This document shows, one piece after another, positions 28,235 through 36,884 of a stretch of 64,000 nt of DNA. The stretch lies in contig CALXHI010000028.1 in NCBI GenBank assembly GCA_944388075.1, positions 1 through 64,000 of the forward strand. The letters are read 5' to 3'. The stretch is from an uncultured Clostridia bacterium (GTDB lineage Bacteria > Bacillota > Clostridia > Oscillospirales > Ruminococcaceae). Under the pieces are notes generated by a model, which saw only the letters and a list, made by a program, of their open reading frames with translations, was not told where the DNA came from and searched no databases. The position numbers were made by a program, and so were the translations under genes. Numbering within the stretch: the first letter of the stretch is position 1; every line of letters starts with the position of its first letter.

Positions 28235-29323
28235 TTACAACAATTCGCCTCTGCCCTGCTCCCGCAGCATTTCGGTCATCTTCTTGATATCCTGTGCGGA
28301 ATCGACATCGCAAATCAACAGGGCATCTTCGGTATCCACAACAATCATATGCTCGACGCCAACCGCCGCAATCAGCCGCTTGCCGCCGACAAAAACGCTG
28401 TTCTTTGTTCCGACGGTCAAGACATCGCCGCTGCGGTAATTGCCGTTGGTATCGGTTTTCGCCACACGGCGCAGAGCCGGCCAGCTGCCGACATCGTCCC
28501 AGCCAAAGCTGCCGGGAATGGTATAGATATGGTCGGCGCGTTCCAGCACACCGTAATCCACCGACTCCGACGGCATCTTCTCAAATTCCGTTTGCAGGAT
28601 TTCAGGAAATTGCTCCGTGCCATATGCCGCAATCAATGCCTTCGCACCGGCAGAAACCGCCGGCAGATATTGCTCTAAGGCTGCCAGATAGGTGCTTGCC
28701 TTCCACGCAAACATACCGCTGTTCCAGAGGAATCGACCCGATTCCACATATTGTCTTGCCGTATTGACATCTGGCTTTTCCTTGAACGAGGACACGGTGT
28801 AGACACCGGCAGGGGTTTCAGTGCTGCGGCTGTATTCGATATAGCCATAGCCGGTTTCGGGATAGGTCGGGGTAATACCAATGGTAACGAGATTCTGTCC
28901 TGCCGCCGCCGCATGAATCGCACGGCTTAGCACATCTACGCAAAGTGCCACATGCCGAATTACATGGTCGGACGGCAGCACCAGCATCACAGCATCGCCA
29001 TAGCGCTTGGTAATGACCGCCGCCGCCAAAGCGATGCAAGGTGCGGTATTGCGTGCCACAGGCTCTTGCAACAGATTTTCCGCCGGAATCTCCGGCAGCT
29101 GCTCCTTGACCAAATCCATATAGTTCGCATTCGTCACAACGAAAATATACTCCGATGCGACCAAGCCCTGCAAGCGTCGGACGGTTTTCTGAATCATGGT
29201 TTCGCCGTCACCGGTCAAGGACAGGAATTGCTTCGGGCGATGGGTTCGGCTCATTGGCCAAAAGCGTTCGCCCTTACCGCCTGCCATAATCACAGCGGTA
29301 ATCGGTCTGATTTGCTCACTCAT
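28235..29323 (-). CDS. manC: Mannose-1-phosphate guanylyltransferase
   Basis: Makes GDP-mannose from mannose-1-phosphate and GTP. The 362-residue single-domain enzyme has the nucleotidyl signature MAGGKGERFWPMSR, followed by the PKQFL motif. The central LPSDHVI and ETGYGYIEY, and GSFGWDDVGSW near the C-terminus, are all diagnostic. It lacks the phosphomannose isomerase domain of bifunctional AlgA/WbpW proteins, so isomerase and phosphomannomutase must be encoded elsewhere. It overlaps the preceding transferase gene by 8 nt. Confidence 0.95.
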   Translation of the reverse strand: MSEQIRPITAVIMAGGKGERFWPMSRTHRPKQFLSLTGDGETMIQKTVRRLQGLVASEYIFVVTNANYMDLVKEQLPEIPAENLLQEPVARNTAPCIALAAAVITKRYGDAVMLVLPSDHVIRHVALCVDVLSRAIHAAAAGQNLVTIGITPTYPETGYGYIEYSRSTETPAGVYTVSSFKEKPDVNTARQYVESGRFLWNSGMFAWKASTYLAALEQYLPAVSAGAKALIAAYGTEQFPEILQTEFEKMPSESVDYGVLERADHIYTIPGSFGWDDVGSWPALRRVAKTDTNGNYRSGDVLTVGTKNSVFVGGKRLIAAVGVEHMIVVDTEDALLICDVDSAQDIKKMTEMLREQGRGELL

Positions 29324-30722
29324 CTTGCGTCTCCTTTTGGGATTGATTGGGATGGGAATTTGGTTTTGTTTTGTAATCGGTCATTGTCAGGCCTTCTGCC
29401 GCATTGGTTTTCGGCGGGAACAAGGCCGTCTTGATCGTCATGAGTAAAATTTGCAGATCCAACACAAAGGAATATTGCTCGATATACATCAGGTCCATTT
29501 TCAACTTGTCAAACGCTCCGGTATCGTAAGTACCGGTCACCTGCGCATAGCCGGTCAAACCTGCCTTCACCTGCAAGCGATAAGCAAATTCGGGGAATTG
29601 CTTAGTATATTCCGCAGAAAGCTCCGGTCGCTCGGGTCGAGGTCCGACCAGCGACATATCCCCTTTCAGGATATTGAGCAGCTGCGGCAGCTCGTCCAAC
29701 CGGAATCGCCGCAGTACCGCACCGACCTTCGTGATACGGGCATCGTGATCGGCTGCGAGGACTGCCTTGCCATCCGCTTCGGCATTGGGAATCATGCTGC
29801 GGAATTTCAGCACATCAAATTCTCTGCCGTCACGGGTCAAACGCCGCTGTCGATACAGCACCGAGCCGCCGTCCTCCAGCTTGACTGCCAAGGCACAAAT
29901 CGCCAGAATCGGCAGCAGCAAAACCAGCAGTACCGCCGATACCAGCAAATCAAACGACCGCTTGAGAAATCGCTGCTCGATGGTCAAACCCTCATTGCGG
30001 CAGAGAATCAACGGCGTATCGAACAGTCGGATTTCCTCTCCGCCACGCAGAATGATATCCGAAAGCTTCGGGGAGACATAGGCACGAATGCGATGACCGC
30101 AGCAGTATTTGACCAGTTCATTGCGCAGCTTTGCCTCGATATCACACAGAATCACACCGTCAAACTGTTGCAGCTCCTTGATAATTTGCTCGTAGCCGAT
30201 GGACACATCCAAGCTTTCGCAGATCATATATTTGTCAACACGGGCACTCATCTTCAGCACCAAATCCGCTGCATGCTTGGAACCATACACAATGACCAAT
30301 TGCCTTGGCGGATACAGCCAAAAATACAGATGATTGAACAAAAGCGACCAGCAGACAATCAACACCCAATCTGCCAAGGTCAAAACCAACAGCGGTGTTG
30401 GGGACATCAGATGCCGACCGATGACGCTGACCTGCAAATAGCTGAGGGCATTGACCAACGTAATCGCAATCACCTGATTATAGATCAGGTCACTTCGCTT
30501 CAAATATCCGTATTTTAAGCAGCCGTAAGCCTTGAAAAACACGGCAGTCAATACGGCGTAAATCAACACAACAACCCAGTTTCCACGGCGGAAAAACGGT
30601 TCGATGATAGCAGTGGCATAATAGCACTGCCAAACATAGGCAAACTCCAGCGTCAACACGCACAGCAGCAAAAAGCCGGATCCCAATGACACCAGATGCC
30701 GATATGCTCTTCTCTGTTTCAT
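29316..30722 (-). CDS. Polyprenyl glycosylphosphotransferase (initiating transferase)
   Basis: A 468-residue initiating enzyme of the WbaP/WcaJ type that transfers a sugar-1-phosphate to undecaprenyl phosphate. Four to five membrane helices lie in the N-terminal third, then a linker domain with a Rossmann-like stretch. The C-terminal catalytic domain carries KRSFDLLVSAVLLVLLLP, QRRLTRDGREFDVLKFRSM and SLVGPRPERPE. It is the first gene of the polysaccharide operon and lies 72 nt past a near-consensus promoter. The sugar it transfers is not known. An upstream in-frame start has no ribosome-binding site; ATG 30722 is preceded by AAAAAGGAG. Confidence 0.92.
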   Translation of the reverse strand: MKQRRAYRHLVSLGSGFLLLCVLTLEFAYVWQCYYATAIIEPFFRRGNWVVVLIYAVLTAVFFKAYGCLKYGYLKRSDLIYNQVIAITLVNALSYLQVSVIGRHLMSPTPLLVLTLADWVLIVCWSLLFNHLYFWLYPPRQLVIVYGSKHAADLVLKMSARVDKYMICESLDVSIGYEQIIKELQQFDGVILCDIEAKLRNELVKYCCGHRIRAYVSPKLSDIILRGGEEIRLFDTPLILCRNEGLTIEQRFLKRSFDLLVSAVLLVLLLPILAICALAVKLEDGGSVLYRQRRLTRDGREFDVLKFRSMIPNAEADGKAVLAADHDARITKVGAVLRRFRLDELPQLLNILKGDMSLVGPRPERPELSAEYTKQFPEFAYRLQVKAGLTGYAQVTGTYDTGAFDKLKMDLMYIEQYSFVLDLQILLMTIKTALFPPKTNAAEGLTMTDYKTKPNSHPNQSQKETQDE

Positions 30723-30800
30723 ACTGCTCCTTTTTCGCTCTCTCAACGGTTTGCTGTTTCTTTCTCCCAACCACGTTCACCAATTGCTGCATACAAGGAT

Positions 30801-30829
30801 AGTATACCAAGTTTTTCCGTATTCGTCAA
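30801..30829 (-). promoter_or_regulatory. Promoter of the polysaccharide operon
   Basis: TTGACG (30824-30829), 17 nt, TATACT (30801-30806) with TTGG before the -10, minus strand. It can drive all eleven polysaccharide genes down to 16461, since no terminator is evident between them. Confidence 0.85.
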
Positions 30830-30935
30830 GCCTATTGAAATTTCTTTGCATTTCTGGTGATATGCACTGACGTTTTCTGCGTATTTTTGTATATTTCATC
30901 GGCATTATCACAGTATGAACACAGCCGCTTTTCTG

Positions 30936-31766
30936 TCAAGGTCTGCCGGACTGCGTGGTAATATGCACAATCTCCGGCGGATTGCCCATGCGAAATTTAC
31001 CAAGACCCGCACTGACAATCATCATCGAATTTCGTCTTGTATAGACGCCTTTTGCGTAGCGTGGGAAGAAGCGCCGCTCCGGCGAGAGCAGACCGCCGAG
31101 CATCGGCACTCGAATCACGCCGCCATGCACATGTCCCGACAGCACCAATGCCGCCCCCCATTCCGCATAAGCAGAGAAAAAGAGCGGGTTATGTGCCAGC
31201 AGCACCGTATGGGGCGCACAAGGTCCCAATCGGCGATAGAGCGTTTCCACCGTACAAGATTCCAGGCCGCGATATCCGTCTCCATTCCGGTAATGATTAG
31301 CAGTCAGTACCAATCCGGCAAAAGGAATGCCCTCCCACATGACGGTTTGATCCTCGAGCCACATCACACCACAGGCTCGCACACACTGCCGAAATTCCAC
31401 ATATCGAAACGGCTGCAAATCCAGTTCATGATTGCCCGGCACCATCATAACCGGTGCCATGCCGCAGAGCCGCCGCAGCAGCCGCTTCACATCGGTGAAA
31501 TCGGTCACGGTACGGGAAATCAGGTCGCCGGTAATCACAATCAACTGCGGCTTCTGCTGCTGAACGGCTTGCAGCAGCTTTTCATTGCGGCAGCCGAATT
31601 GCCGCCGATGCAAATCCGAAATCTGCACGATATTCGGCAATTGAGGAATGTGTTCGGTACGGTGCAGACAGTAATGCGTTGTTTCGAGTGCAGCGGTATT
31701 CTCCCAGAGCGCATAGCCGCCTATCGCTGCCGTTGCCAGTCCCATTAGCAGTTTTCCGTTTGCCAT
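30936..31766 (-). CDS. Membrane-anchored metallophosphoesterase
   Basis: A 276-residue calcineurin-like phosphoesterase. The N-terminal hydrophobic stretch (about residues 4-20) may anchor it. The metal-binding motifs appear in order: ISDLH (near 55), GDLI, GNHE, and GHVHGG near the C-terminus. YkuE-type proteins with the same layout act on lipid or nucleotide phosphates; the substrate here is unknown. It overlaps znuB by 22 nt and so belongs to the zinc-uptake operon, and its own metal centre may explain that location. Confidence 0.85.
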   Translation of the reverse strand: MANGKLLMGLATAAIGGYALWENTAALETTHYCLHRTEHIPQLPNIVQISDLHRRQFGCRNEKLLQAVQQQKPQLIVITGDLISRTVTDFTDVKRLLRRLCGMAPVMMVPGNHELDLQPFRYVEFRQCVRACGVMWLEDQTVMWEGIPFAGLVLTANHYRNGDGYRGLESCTVETLYRRLGPCAPHTVLLAHNPLFFSAYAEWGAALVLSGHVHGGVIRVPMLGGLLSPERRFFPRYAKGVYTRRNSMMIVSAGLGKFRMGNPPEIVHITTQSGRP

Positions 31767-32626
31767 GTTTCCTCCTGTTCTTGCTCCTGTAACCGTTTTA
31801 CACGGGCATTGCGCAGCGCACCATTCACCGATGCCGTCGTAAATGCCAATAGATTCATCGCAATCACGCTTGCACCAACCGCTGTATCCCAGCAGAGCGA
31901 TAACAGCAATCCGCACAGGAAACAGACCACCGAAATCACCACCGATGCAATCATGACCGATCGAAAGCGTTTGCAGAGCTTCATTGCCGTGACAGCCGGA
32001 AAAATCATCAGACTGGAAATCAGCAATGCACCCATCATCATCATGCCCAACACCACCGTCACCGCCGTCAATACCGCAATCAGCAGATTGTAGAAACGCA
32101 CGTTCAAGCCGGTAGCCCGGGCAAAGTTCTCGTCAAATGTTACAGCGAAAATCTTATCGTAAAACAGCAGATACACCAAAATCACGCAAATGCTCAGCAC
32201 AACGCTCAAAATCACGTCCCCGCGGCTCATCGCCAAAATGCTGCCGAACATATAGTGACTGACATCGGTTGTCAGGTTCGCTTTGGACGATGCCAGAATG
32301 CCAATTGCCAACGCCGAGGTAGAAAACAACGCAATGGCGGTATCGCCCTGCACACGACTAGTTTCTGACAGTCGCAGCAGAATATACGCTGCGACAATGA
32401 CAATCGGGATGGTTACCTGCATCGGTGCCCAGCCCATTGCAACGGCAATGCAGAGCGTACCATAGCCGACATGGGATAATCCATCGCCGATCATCGAGCA
32501 GCGTTTCAGCACCAAACTCACGCCGAGCAAGCTCGAGCAAAAGCTGACTGCGATACCTGCAATCAAAGCCGGCAGCAGAATGACCGACCAATATTCCGGT
32601 GTCAGGATTTCGGATAATGCGTTCAT
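31745..32626 (-). CDS. znuB: Zinc ABC transporter permease
   Basis: A 293-residue ABC-3 family permease with about eight to nine membrane helices; the GDGLSHVGYG motif in the cytoplasmic loop contacts the ATPase. Zinc rather than manganese as substrate is inferred from the Zur-type regulator at the head of the operon and the His-rich binding protein. Its start overlaps the znuC stop by 4 nt, with AAGGAGGAGG ahead of the ATG. Confidence 0.92.
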   Translation of the reverse strand: MNALSEILTPEYWSVILLPALIAGIAVSFCSSLLGVSLVLKRCSMIGDGLSHVGYGTLCIAVAMGWAPMQVTIPIVIVAAYILLRLSETSRVQGDTAIALFSTSALAIGILASSKANLTTDVSHYMFGSILAMSRGDVILSVVLSICVILVYLLFYDKIFAVTFDENFARATGLNVRFYNLLIAVLTAVTVVLGMMMMGALLISSLMIFPAVTAMKLCKRFRSVMIASVVISVVCFLCGLLLSLCWDTAVGASVIAMNLLAFTTASVNGALRNARVKRLQEQEQEETWQTENC

Positions 32627-33372
32627 GATACCTCCTCCTTTGTACCGCCGCAGCAATGTCCGCCCTCCGATGCCGATGCATCCAGAAACCGCTTGCCTAA
32701 CTCGCTTTCCTGATATGCCGCACAAGTGCCGAAAAAGCTCACATTTTTACCGATATGGAGAATCTTGCCGGCATGGCGCACCGCACATTCCACATCATGC
32801 GTAACCATTAAAATAGTAATGCCGTGATCCTCATGCAGATGGGAGAGAATGCGGTACAAATCGGTTGTCACAACCGGATCAAGACCCGTAGTAGGCTCAT
32901 CGAGAATGAGCAGTTTTTTGGTTGCACAGAGTGCCCGTGCCAGCAGTACACGCTGCTGCTGTCCGCCGGAAAGCTCCCGATAGCAGCGATTTGCAAGGTG
33001 CGTGATTTGCATACAGTCCATCTGTTCGGCGGCACGCTGCTTGTCCGCTTTGGTATAGAACGGGTGCATACCATGACTATTCAGGCAGCCCGACAGCACG
33101 ACCTCCTGCACCGAGGCAGGGAAATTCCGCTGAATCTGGGTTTGCTGCGGCAGATAGCCGATTTCCCGCCGTTTCAGACCGTCGCCGAGGGTGAGTTTTC
33201 CGCCATCAGCGGCTTTGAGTCCGAGCAGACATTTCATCAGCGTACTTTTGCCCGAGCCGTTTTCGCCGACAATGCAGAGGTAATCGCCCGATTCGACGGA
33301 AAAGCTCAGGTCGTTGATGACGGTCAGCGTATCGTAGCGCAGCGTCAAATGTTCACAAGTCAACAATGCCAT
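32623..33372 (-). CDS. znuC: Zinc ABC transporter ATPase
   Basis: A 249-residue ATPase with Walker A GENGSGKST, the LSGGQQQRV signature and Walker B KLLILDEPTTGLD. Two His and two Cys near the C-terminus (GGHCCGG) may bind metal. It lies between znuA and znuB with overlapping ends on both sides, so synthesis is coupled. Confidence 0.94.
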   Translation of the reverse strand: MALLTCEHLTLRYDTLTVINDLSFSVESGDYLCIVGENGSGKSTLMKCLLGLKAADGGKLTLGDGLKRREIGYLPQQTQIQRNFPASVQEVVLSGCLNSHGMHPFYTKADKQRAAEQMDCMQITHLANRCYRELSGGQQQRVLLARALCATKKLLILDEPTTGLDPVVTTDLYRILSHLHEDHGITILMVTHDVECAVRHAGKILHIGKNVSFFGTCAAYQESELGKRFLDASASEGGHCCGGTKEEVS

Positions 33373-34316
33373 CAGCCGAGTGCCTCCCGAATTACGTCCA
33401 AATTCTCCCAGAGAAACGCCTGATAATGCTTGCCGGCATCGTAATCGGCTTGAGAAATGTTGTTGCAGGAATGCAGCTCCTTGACGGCTGCGCCGGTCGC
33501 CTCACAGATCGCATCGGCAATCTGCATGGTCGAATTTTCCGGTACGAGCACCGTTTTCACGCCGGTATCCTTGACCGTTTGAATCACCGTAGACAGTGCG
33601 GCTGCAGACGCATCGGTATCGCTGCTGCATCCCGAAAACGGCGACACATAGTTCCAGCCGTAACGGTGTATGAGATAGCGAAACGGGAATCGCTCCGCAA
33701 AGACAAGCGTCCTGCCCTTTGTCGCATCGGACAATTCGGTATAGGCAGCATCGAGCTGTTCAAGCTCCTGCAAGAGAGTCTGCTCGGCGGCATCACAAGC
33801 GGAAGCCTGCTCGGGAGCGGCGATGGCAATGGCATCGGCAATGGCAGCCACCATGGCTTGGGCATTTTGCGGGTCGGTCCAGATATGCTCATCGGCGGCA
33901 TCGTGGTCATGCGATTCGTCATGTGCATGATCGTGATCCGCCTCGGCATACACAGGCGTGACGGTATCCATCAGCTTGACATTACAGCCCTCGGGGCGGC
34001 TGCTCTGCGCAAGCAAAGAATCCACCCAATTCTCCGACACACCGCCGATATACAAAAACACGTCACAGCTTTGAATCGCCGCAACATCCGATGGCGACGG
34101 CTCATAGGAATGACTTTCGCCACCGGGCTGCAGCAGGAGCTTGACCTCGCATTCTTCGGTAAAGTCTGCGGTCAGCTGTTTGGCGAAATCATAGCTGGCA
34201 TAGACGGTCGCGACAATGGAGAGCTTGTCTTCTTTGGGCTGCGCATCGCATGCCGCAAGCCAACCGCCGAGCAGCAGCGCAGCGGCAAGGGCAATCACAC
34301 GGGAACTATGCATCAT
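33372..34316 (-). CDS. znuA: Zinc ABC transporter substrate-binding lipoprotein
   Basis: A 314-residue solute-binding protein of the ZnuA/TroA cluster. A signal peptide ends in the lipobox LAAC, giving a lipid-anchored protein. The ligand His residues lie in SHSYEPSPSD and, with the flexible metal-collecting loop, in EADHDHAHDESHDHDAADEH. His-rich loops of this kind mark zinc rather than manganese binders. The ATG at 34316 overlaps the zur stop by 4 nt; a second ATG follows directly. Confidence 0.94.
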   Translation of the reverse strand: MMHSSRVIALAAALLLGGWLAACDAQPKEDKLSIVATVYASYDFAKQLTADFTEECEVKLLLQPGGESHSYEPSPSDVAAIQSCDVFLYIGGVSENWVDSLLAQSSRPEGCNVKLMDTVTPVYAEADHDHAHDESHDHDAADEHIWTDPQNAQAMVAAIADAIAIAAPEQASACDAAEQTLLQELEQLDAAYTELSDATKGRTLVFAERFPFRYLIHRYGWNYVSPFSGCSSDTDASAAALSTVIQTVKDTGVKTVLVPENSTMQIADAICEATGAAVKELHSCNNISQADYDAGKHYQAFLWENLDVIREALG

Positions 34317-34750
34317 AAGGAATCCTTTCTGCATGAATCGAGTTTGGCACGGCATTGCTCGCAGACGCCATAGAAGACGGTACGGGAGTGGTCGACGACA
34401 AAACCGTGATGGGAGAGGATGTGGTCACCGATGCCGTCGAGGTAGTCGCAGGTGACATGGATCAGCGTACCGCACTCCGTACATTTGAGGTGAAAATGCG
34501 TGGTACAGGCATGACCGCCGCAATACTGCCAGCAAGCCCCGCCCCGTTCGTCGGTGGTATACCGCCGGACAAGCCCCTCGGACTCAAGGCGTTCGAGCTG
34601 GCGATAGATGGTAGCGAGACTGATGGGCTTTGGCAGGGTTGCGAACGCCTGCAGCAGTTCCACTGCGGTGACATGGTGTTCTGCGTGGGCGATGAAATAG
34701 TCCAAAATCTGCGCACGCTGTTTGGTCTGATATCCGCCGGACGGACGCAT
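34313..34750 (-). CDS. zur: Fur-family regulator, probably Zur
   Basis: A 145-residue Fur-family repressor. The N-terminal winged helix has SLATIYRQLERLESEGLV. The C-terminal part has two CxxC pairs (CTEC and CEQC) that form the structural zinc site, and His residues in THFHLKC for regulatory metal. Its place at the head of znuACB supports Zur. A TGAAA-N5-TTTCA dyad between its promoter and start codon is a plausible autoregulatory operator. A TTG at 34771 is rejected because AAAGGAG lies between it and the ATG at 34750. Confidence 0.88.
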   Translation of the reverse strand: MRPSGGYQTKQRAQILDYFIAHAEHHVTAVELLQAFATLPKPISLATIYRQLERLESEGLVRRYTTDERGGACWQYCGGHACTTHFHLKCTECGTLIHVTCDYLDGIGDHILSHHGFVVDHSRTVFYGVCEQCRAKLDSCRKDSL

Positions 34751-34780
34751 AGCCTTCTCCTTTCGTTCCAAAACCGAAAA

Positions 34781-34795
34781 TGAAACTCACTTTCA
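34781..34795. promoter_or_regulatory. Fur/Zur-like operator dyad
   Basis: TGAAA-CTCAC-TTTCA, a 5-5-5 inverted repeat, begins 13 nt downstream of the -10 of the zur promoter. It would block transcription when bound, which fits zinc-dependent autorepression. Confidence 0.5.
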
Positions 34796-34808
34796 AATTG
34801 ATGGATTC

Positions 34809-34837
34809 ATTATACCACAAACGCTTGCACTTGTCAA
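34809..34837 (-). promoter_or_regulatory. Promoter of zur-znuACB
   Basis: Perfect consensus: TTGACA (34832-34837), 17 nt, TATAAT (34809-34814) with TGTGG before the -10, minus strand. It begins at the foot of the terminator of the upstream Cys-rich gene. Confidence 0.92.
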
Positions 34838-34867
34838 GAAAAAAGAAATGCGTCCAAAGACGCATTT
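34838..34867 (-). terminator. Terminator of the FeoB-associated peptide gene
   Basis: On the minus strand, AAATGCGTC/GACGCATTT pair around a 4-nt loop and are followed by CTTTTTTCTT. It stands between that gene and the zur promoter. Confidence 0.88.
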
Positions 34868-34873
34868 CCGCAT

Positions 34874-35029
34874 TCATTCGGATTCGGTTCGGTTTGTGCA
34901 GCAGCCGCCGCATTGCTTTGCATGGGGACAGCCGACACAGGTCTGCCCACTTTTCTTTGCCCGACGCAGAAATCGTACCGCACCGCCGACAATTCCGCAC
35001 ACAACACATACAATAATGACATTTTCCAT
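34874..35029 (-). CDS. FeoB-associated Cys-rich membrane peptide, orphan
   Basis: A 51-residue peptide: an N-terminal membrane helix (VIIVCVVCGIVGGAV), a basic RRAKKSG border, and a Cys-rich tail with CVGCPHAKQCGGCC. This is the pattern of the FeoB-associated Cys-rich membrane proteins, which normally end ferrous-iron transport operons. No feoA or feoB is nearby. It has its own consensus promoter, an operator-like palindrome and a terminator. ATG 35029 lies 11 nt from AAAGGAG. Another ATG at 35039 gives a long frame that runs through the terminator and is rejected. Confidence 0.82.
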   Translation of the reverse strand: MENVIIVCVVCGIVGGAVRFLRRAKKSGQTCVGCPHAKQCGGCCTNRTESE

Positions 35030-35055
35030 AGGACAGCATACTCCTTTCGCAAACG

Positions 35056-35071
35056 GTTAGCGACCGCTAAC
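35056..35071. promoter_or_regulatory. DtxR/IdeR-like operator palindrome
   Basis: A perfect 16-nt palindrome, GTTAGCG-AC-CGCTAAC, lies in the leader of the FeoB-associated peptide, about 10 nt downstream of its -10. The GTTAG/CTAAC arms resemble sites of DtxR/IdeR/MntR repressors, which fits iron control. Confidence 0.55.
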
Positions 35072-35080
35072 TCCAAGAAC

Positions 35081-35109
35081 AGTATACCATAAACGCCAAG
35101 GTTTGTCAA
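35081..35109 (-). promoter_or_regulatory. Promoter of the FeoB-associated peptide gene
   Basis: TTGACA (35104-35109), 17 nt, TATACT (35081-35086) with ATGG before the -10, minus strand. Confidence 0.9.
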
Positions 35110-35116
35110 GAGGCAA

Positions 35117-35156
35117 ACAAAAAATGCTCCCCTATGCGCATAGCATAAGAGAGCAT
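35117..35156 (-). terminator. Terminator of the pilin/membrane-protein unit
   Basis: On the minus strand, ATGCTC (35151-35156) pairs with GAGCAT (35124-35129). An inner CTATGCGCATAG palindrome lies within the loop, and a T-rich tract follows. It begins 6 nt past the stop codon of the membrane protein. Confidence 0.8.
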
Positions 35157-35161
35157 CGCAA

Positions 35162-36850
35162 TCAATCCGTCACAACGGGTTCGACATCATCGAGCGAAGA
35201 GGAATTGTCTTTGTTGATTTCCTCCAAATCACCCCTAGCAGCGTCCACCAACTCATCATCATCAATGTAATCCGTATTGTAATCCAGAATTGTAATTTCC
35301 GATACCATAAAGTTTCTTAGATTGATGTCATAGCCATAATATTCTGCCCAAAGACGGAAATACAGAATCGTATATGAGCTGCCTTCCAACGGAATCTCCA
35401 TCACACTCTCCGGTACATTTTCGGCATCCTCATCATACGGCGTTTCAAAATAGGTACTGTCATCTGCACCGAAATAAGGCAGACTAATCATCTGATAGAC
35501 AGGACGATCAGGATCTTCAAGCTGTTCCTTCAAAAAAGAAACTCGCAACTCATTGGCATACCAATTCATACATAGACAGTAGCAATACATAGAACCGATG
35601 ACCGCCAAGCCGGTTCCGACCATCGGCACAGTGAAGAGTTTTCGATCTCGATCCGCATAGAGTAAGATTTCCACTGCTAGCAGAATCCAGAAAATATCAT
35701 TCGGGAAAAAACAGCGAGGGCTCACCGGTGTGACGAAACAATAGATTCCGCTCAGAATCAAGGTGCTGACCAAATCCACCAATGCCCGTACTCTCTGTGA
35801 AAACGGCATGAATAAGTAAATCAAATACGCTATTGCCACCACATATAAAAATGTCAGGCAAGCCTCAAACGCATTGATTCGCATATTCCAACTGGTTTCC
35901 TGCAAAGCAGTCACCAGATTGGTAAAGCAGGAATAGAACGTAAAGATGCTCACCATCAACATAGAAAGTTTCGCATAGAGCTTCCGTTCCTTCTTCCAAT
36001 CCGTCGTATTCACCTGATAATAGAGCATAAAAAAGCTAATGAAAATTATCAAATGAATAGCCAAGATTTTTTTGGTATAATAAGGCAACACCTCATAATA
36101 CAGTTTCATGAAAATATCCGAAACAGAAAATTCAAAGGAACGATAACCAATCTGATCTTCCTGCGCAATGGTATGGTAATTTTCATTGGTAAGCATAATG
36201 ACAGTGCCGACAGCCACCGCCAGGGCATAACAAATATGAATCGGCAAGCACTGCTTTTTCTTTGCTGCAACGGCATAGATGATTGCAAAAGCCGCAAAAC
36301 AAATGGAATAGACCGTCATGCTTTCCAGACAAAGTGTTCCACATATACCTAAAATAATCGAGCAAACGCAAAAGATCCATCCATGATTCCGGTCATTCCC
36401 AAACCAAAAACGATAACAAATACAGAGATAACAGCATGCACACAGCGTTGAAATGACGTAGTTCGGATAAGCAGAGAGAAAAAAGATTACGCTCTGCAAA
36501 ACATTTGTTGGAATGCAAAAGAACAGCAACAGCACCAAAATAAAGCTGCGCACATCCTTTGGTTTGCTCTGATTGCTCTGTTTTCCCATTGTCCACAACA
36601 AAAGCGGTATGGAGATTAGAAAAACCAACCAACGTCCGAGTGGATATCGTATTATGAAAAAAGACAAAAAGTTGCCCAAATAACGACCATTGGGCATTCG
36701 CCAAGCATCTAACGCATCATATTCATAGGCATAATACCAGAAAAAGTCATCGCCTCGCATGACCTGTGTCGCACAACAAATGCTTGCAAACAAAACATAC
36801 AAAGCGATGATCAAAATCCGGTTTCGATTTGCCTGAAAAAAGGCTTTCAT
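35162..36850 (-). CDS. Polytopic membrane protein, DUF6056/GT-C-like, downstream of the pilins
   Basis: A 562-residue integral membrane protein with about 11-12 hydrophobic segments and a soluble, very acidic C-terminal tail of about 130 residues. Near the N-terminus an acidic RGDDFFWYY loop follows the first helix, and PNGRYLGN follows it. This pairing is typical of DUF6056-type and other GT-C-fold membrane transferases. It starts 34 nt after the second pilin gene and ends at a terminator, so it is probably cotranscribed with the pilins. Modification of pilin or of another surface protein is a reasonable guess, not shown. Confidence 0.7.
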   Translation of the reverse strand: MKAFFQANRNRILIIALYVLFASICCATQVMRGDDFFWYYAYEYDALDAWRMPNGRYLGNFLSFFIIRYPLGRWLVFLISIPLLLWTMGKQSNQSKPKDVRSFILVLLLFFCIPTNVLQSVIFFLSAYPNYVISTLCACCYLCICYRFWFGNDRNHGWIFCVCSIILGICGTLCLESMTVYSICFAAFAIIYAVAAKKKQCLPIHICYALAVAVGTVIMLTNENYHTIAQEDQIGYRSFEFSVSDIFMKLYYEVLPYYTKKILAIHLIIFISFFMLYYQVNTTDWKKERKLYAKLSMLMVSIFTFYSCFTNLVTALQETSWNMRINAFEACLTFLYVVAIAYLIYLFMPFSQRVRALVDLVSTLILSGIYCFVTPVSPRCFFPNDIFWILLAVEILLYADRDRKLFTVPMVGTGLAVIGSMYCYCLCMNWYANELRVSFLKEQLEDPDRPVYQMISLPYFGADDSTYFETPYDEDAENVPESVMEIPLEGSSYTILYFRLWAEYYGYDINLRNFMVSEITILDYNTDYIDDDELVDAARGDLEEINKDNSSSLDDVEPVVTD

Positions 36851-36884
36851 GAATTTACTCCTTCAGCAAAATAGAGTTTTGTAT

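Noticed and set aside
34584-35039. 151-codon minus frame starting at ATG 35039
   Set aside because: It would run through a terminator and the zur promoter. The overlapping 51-codon frame matches a known peptide family.
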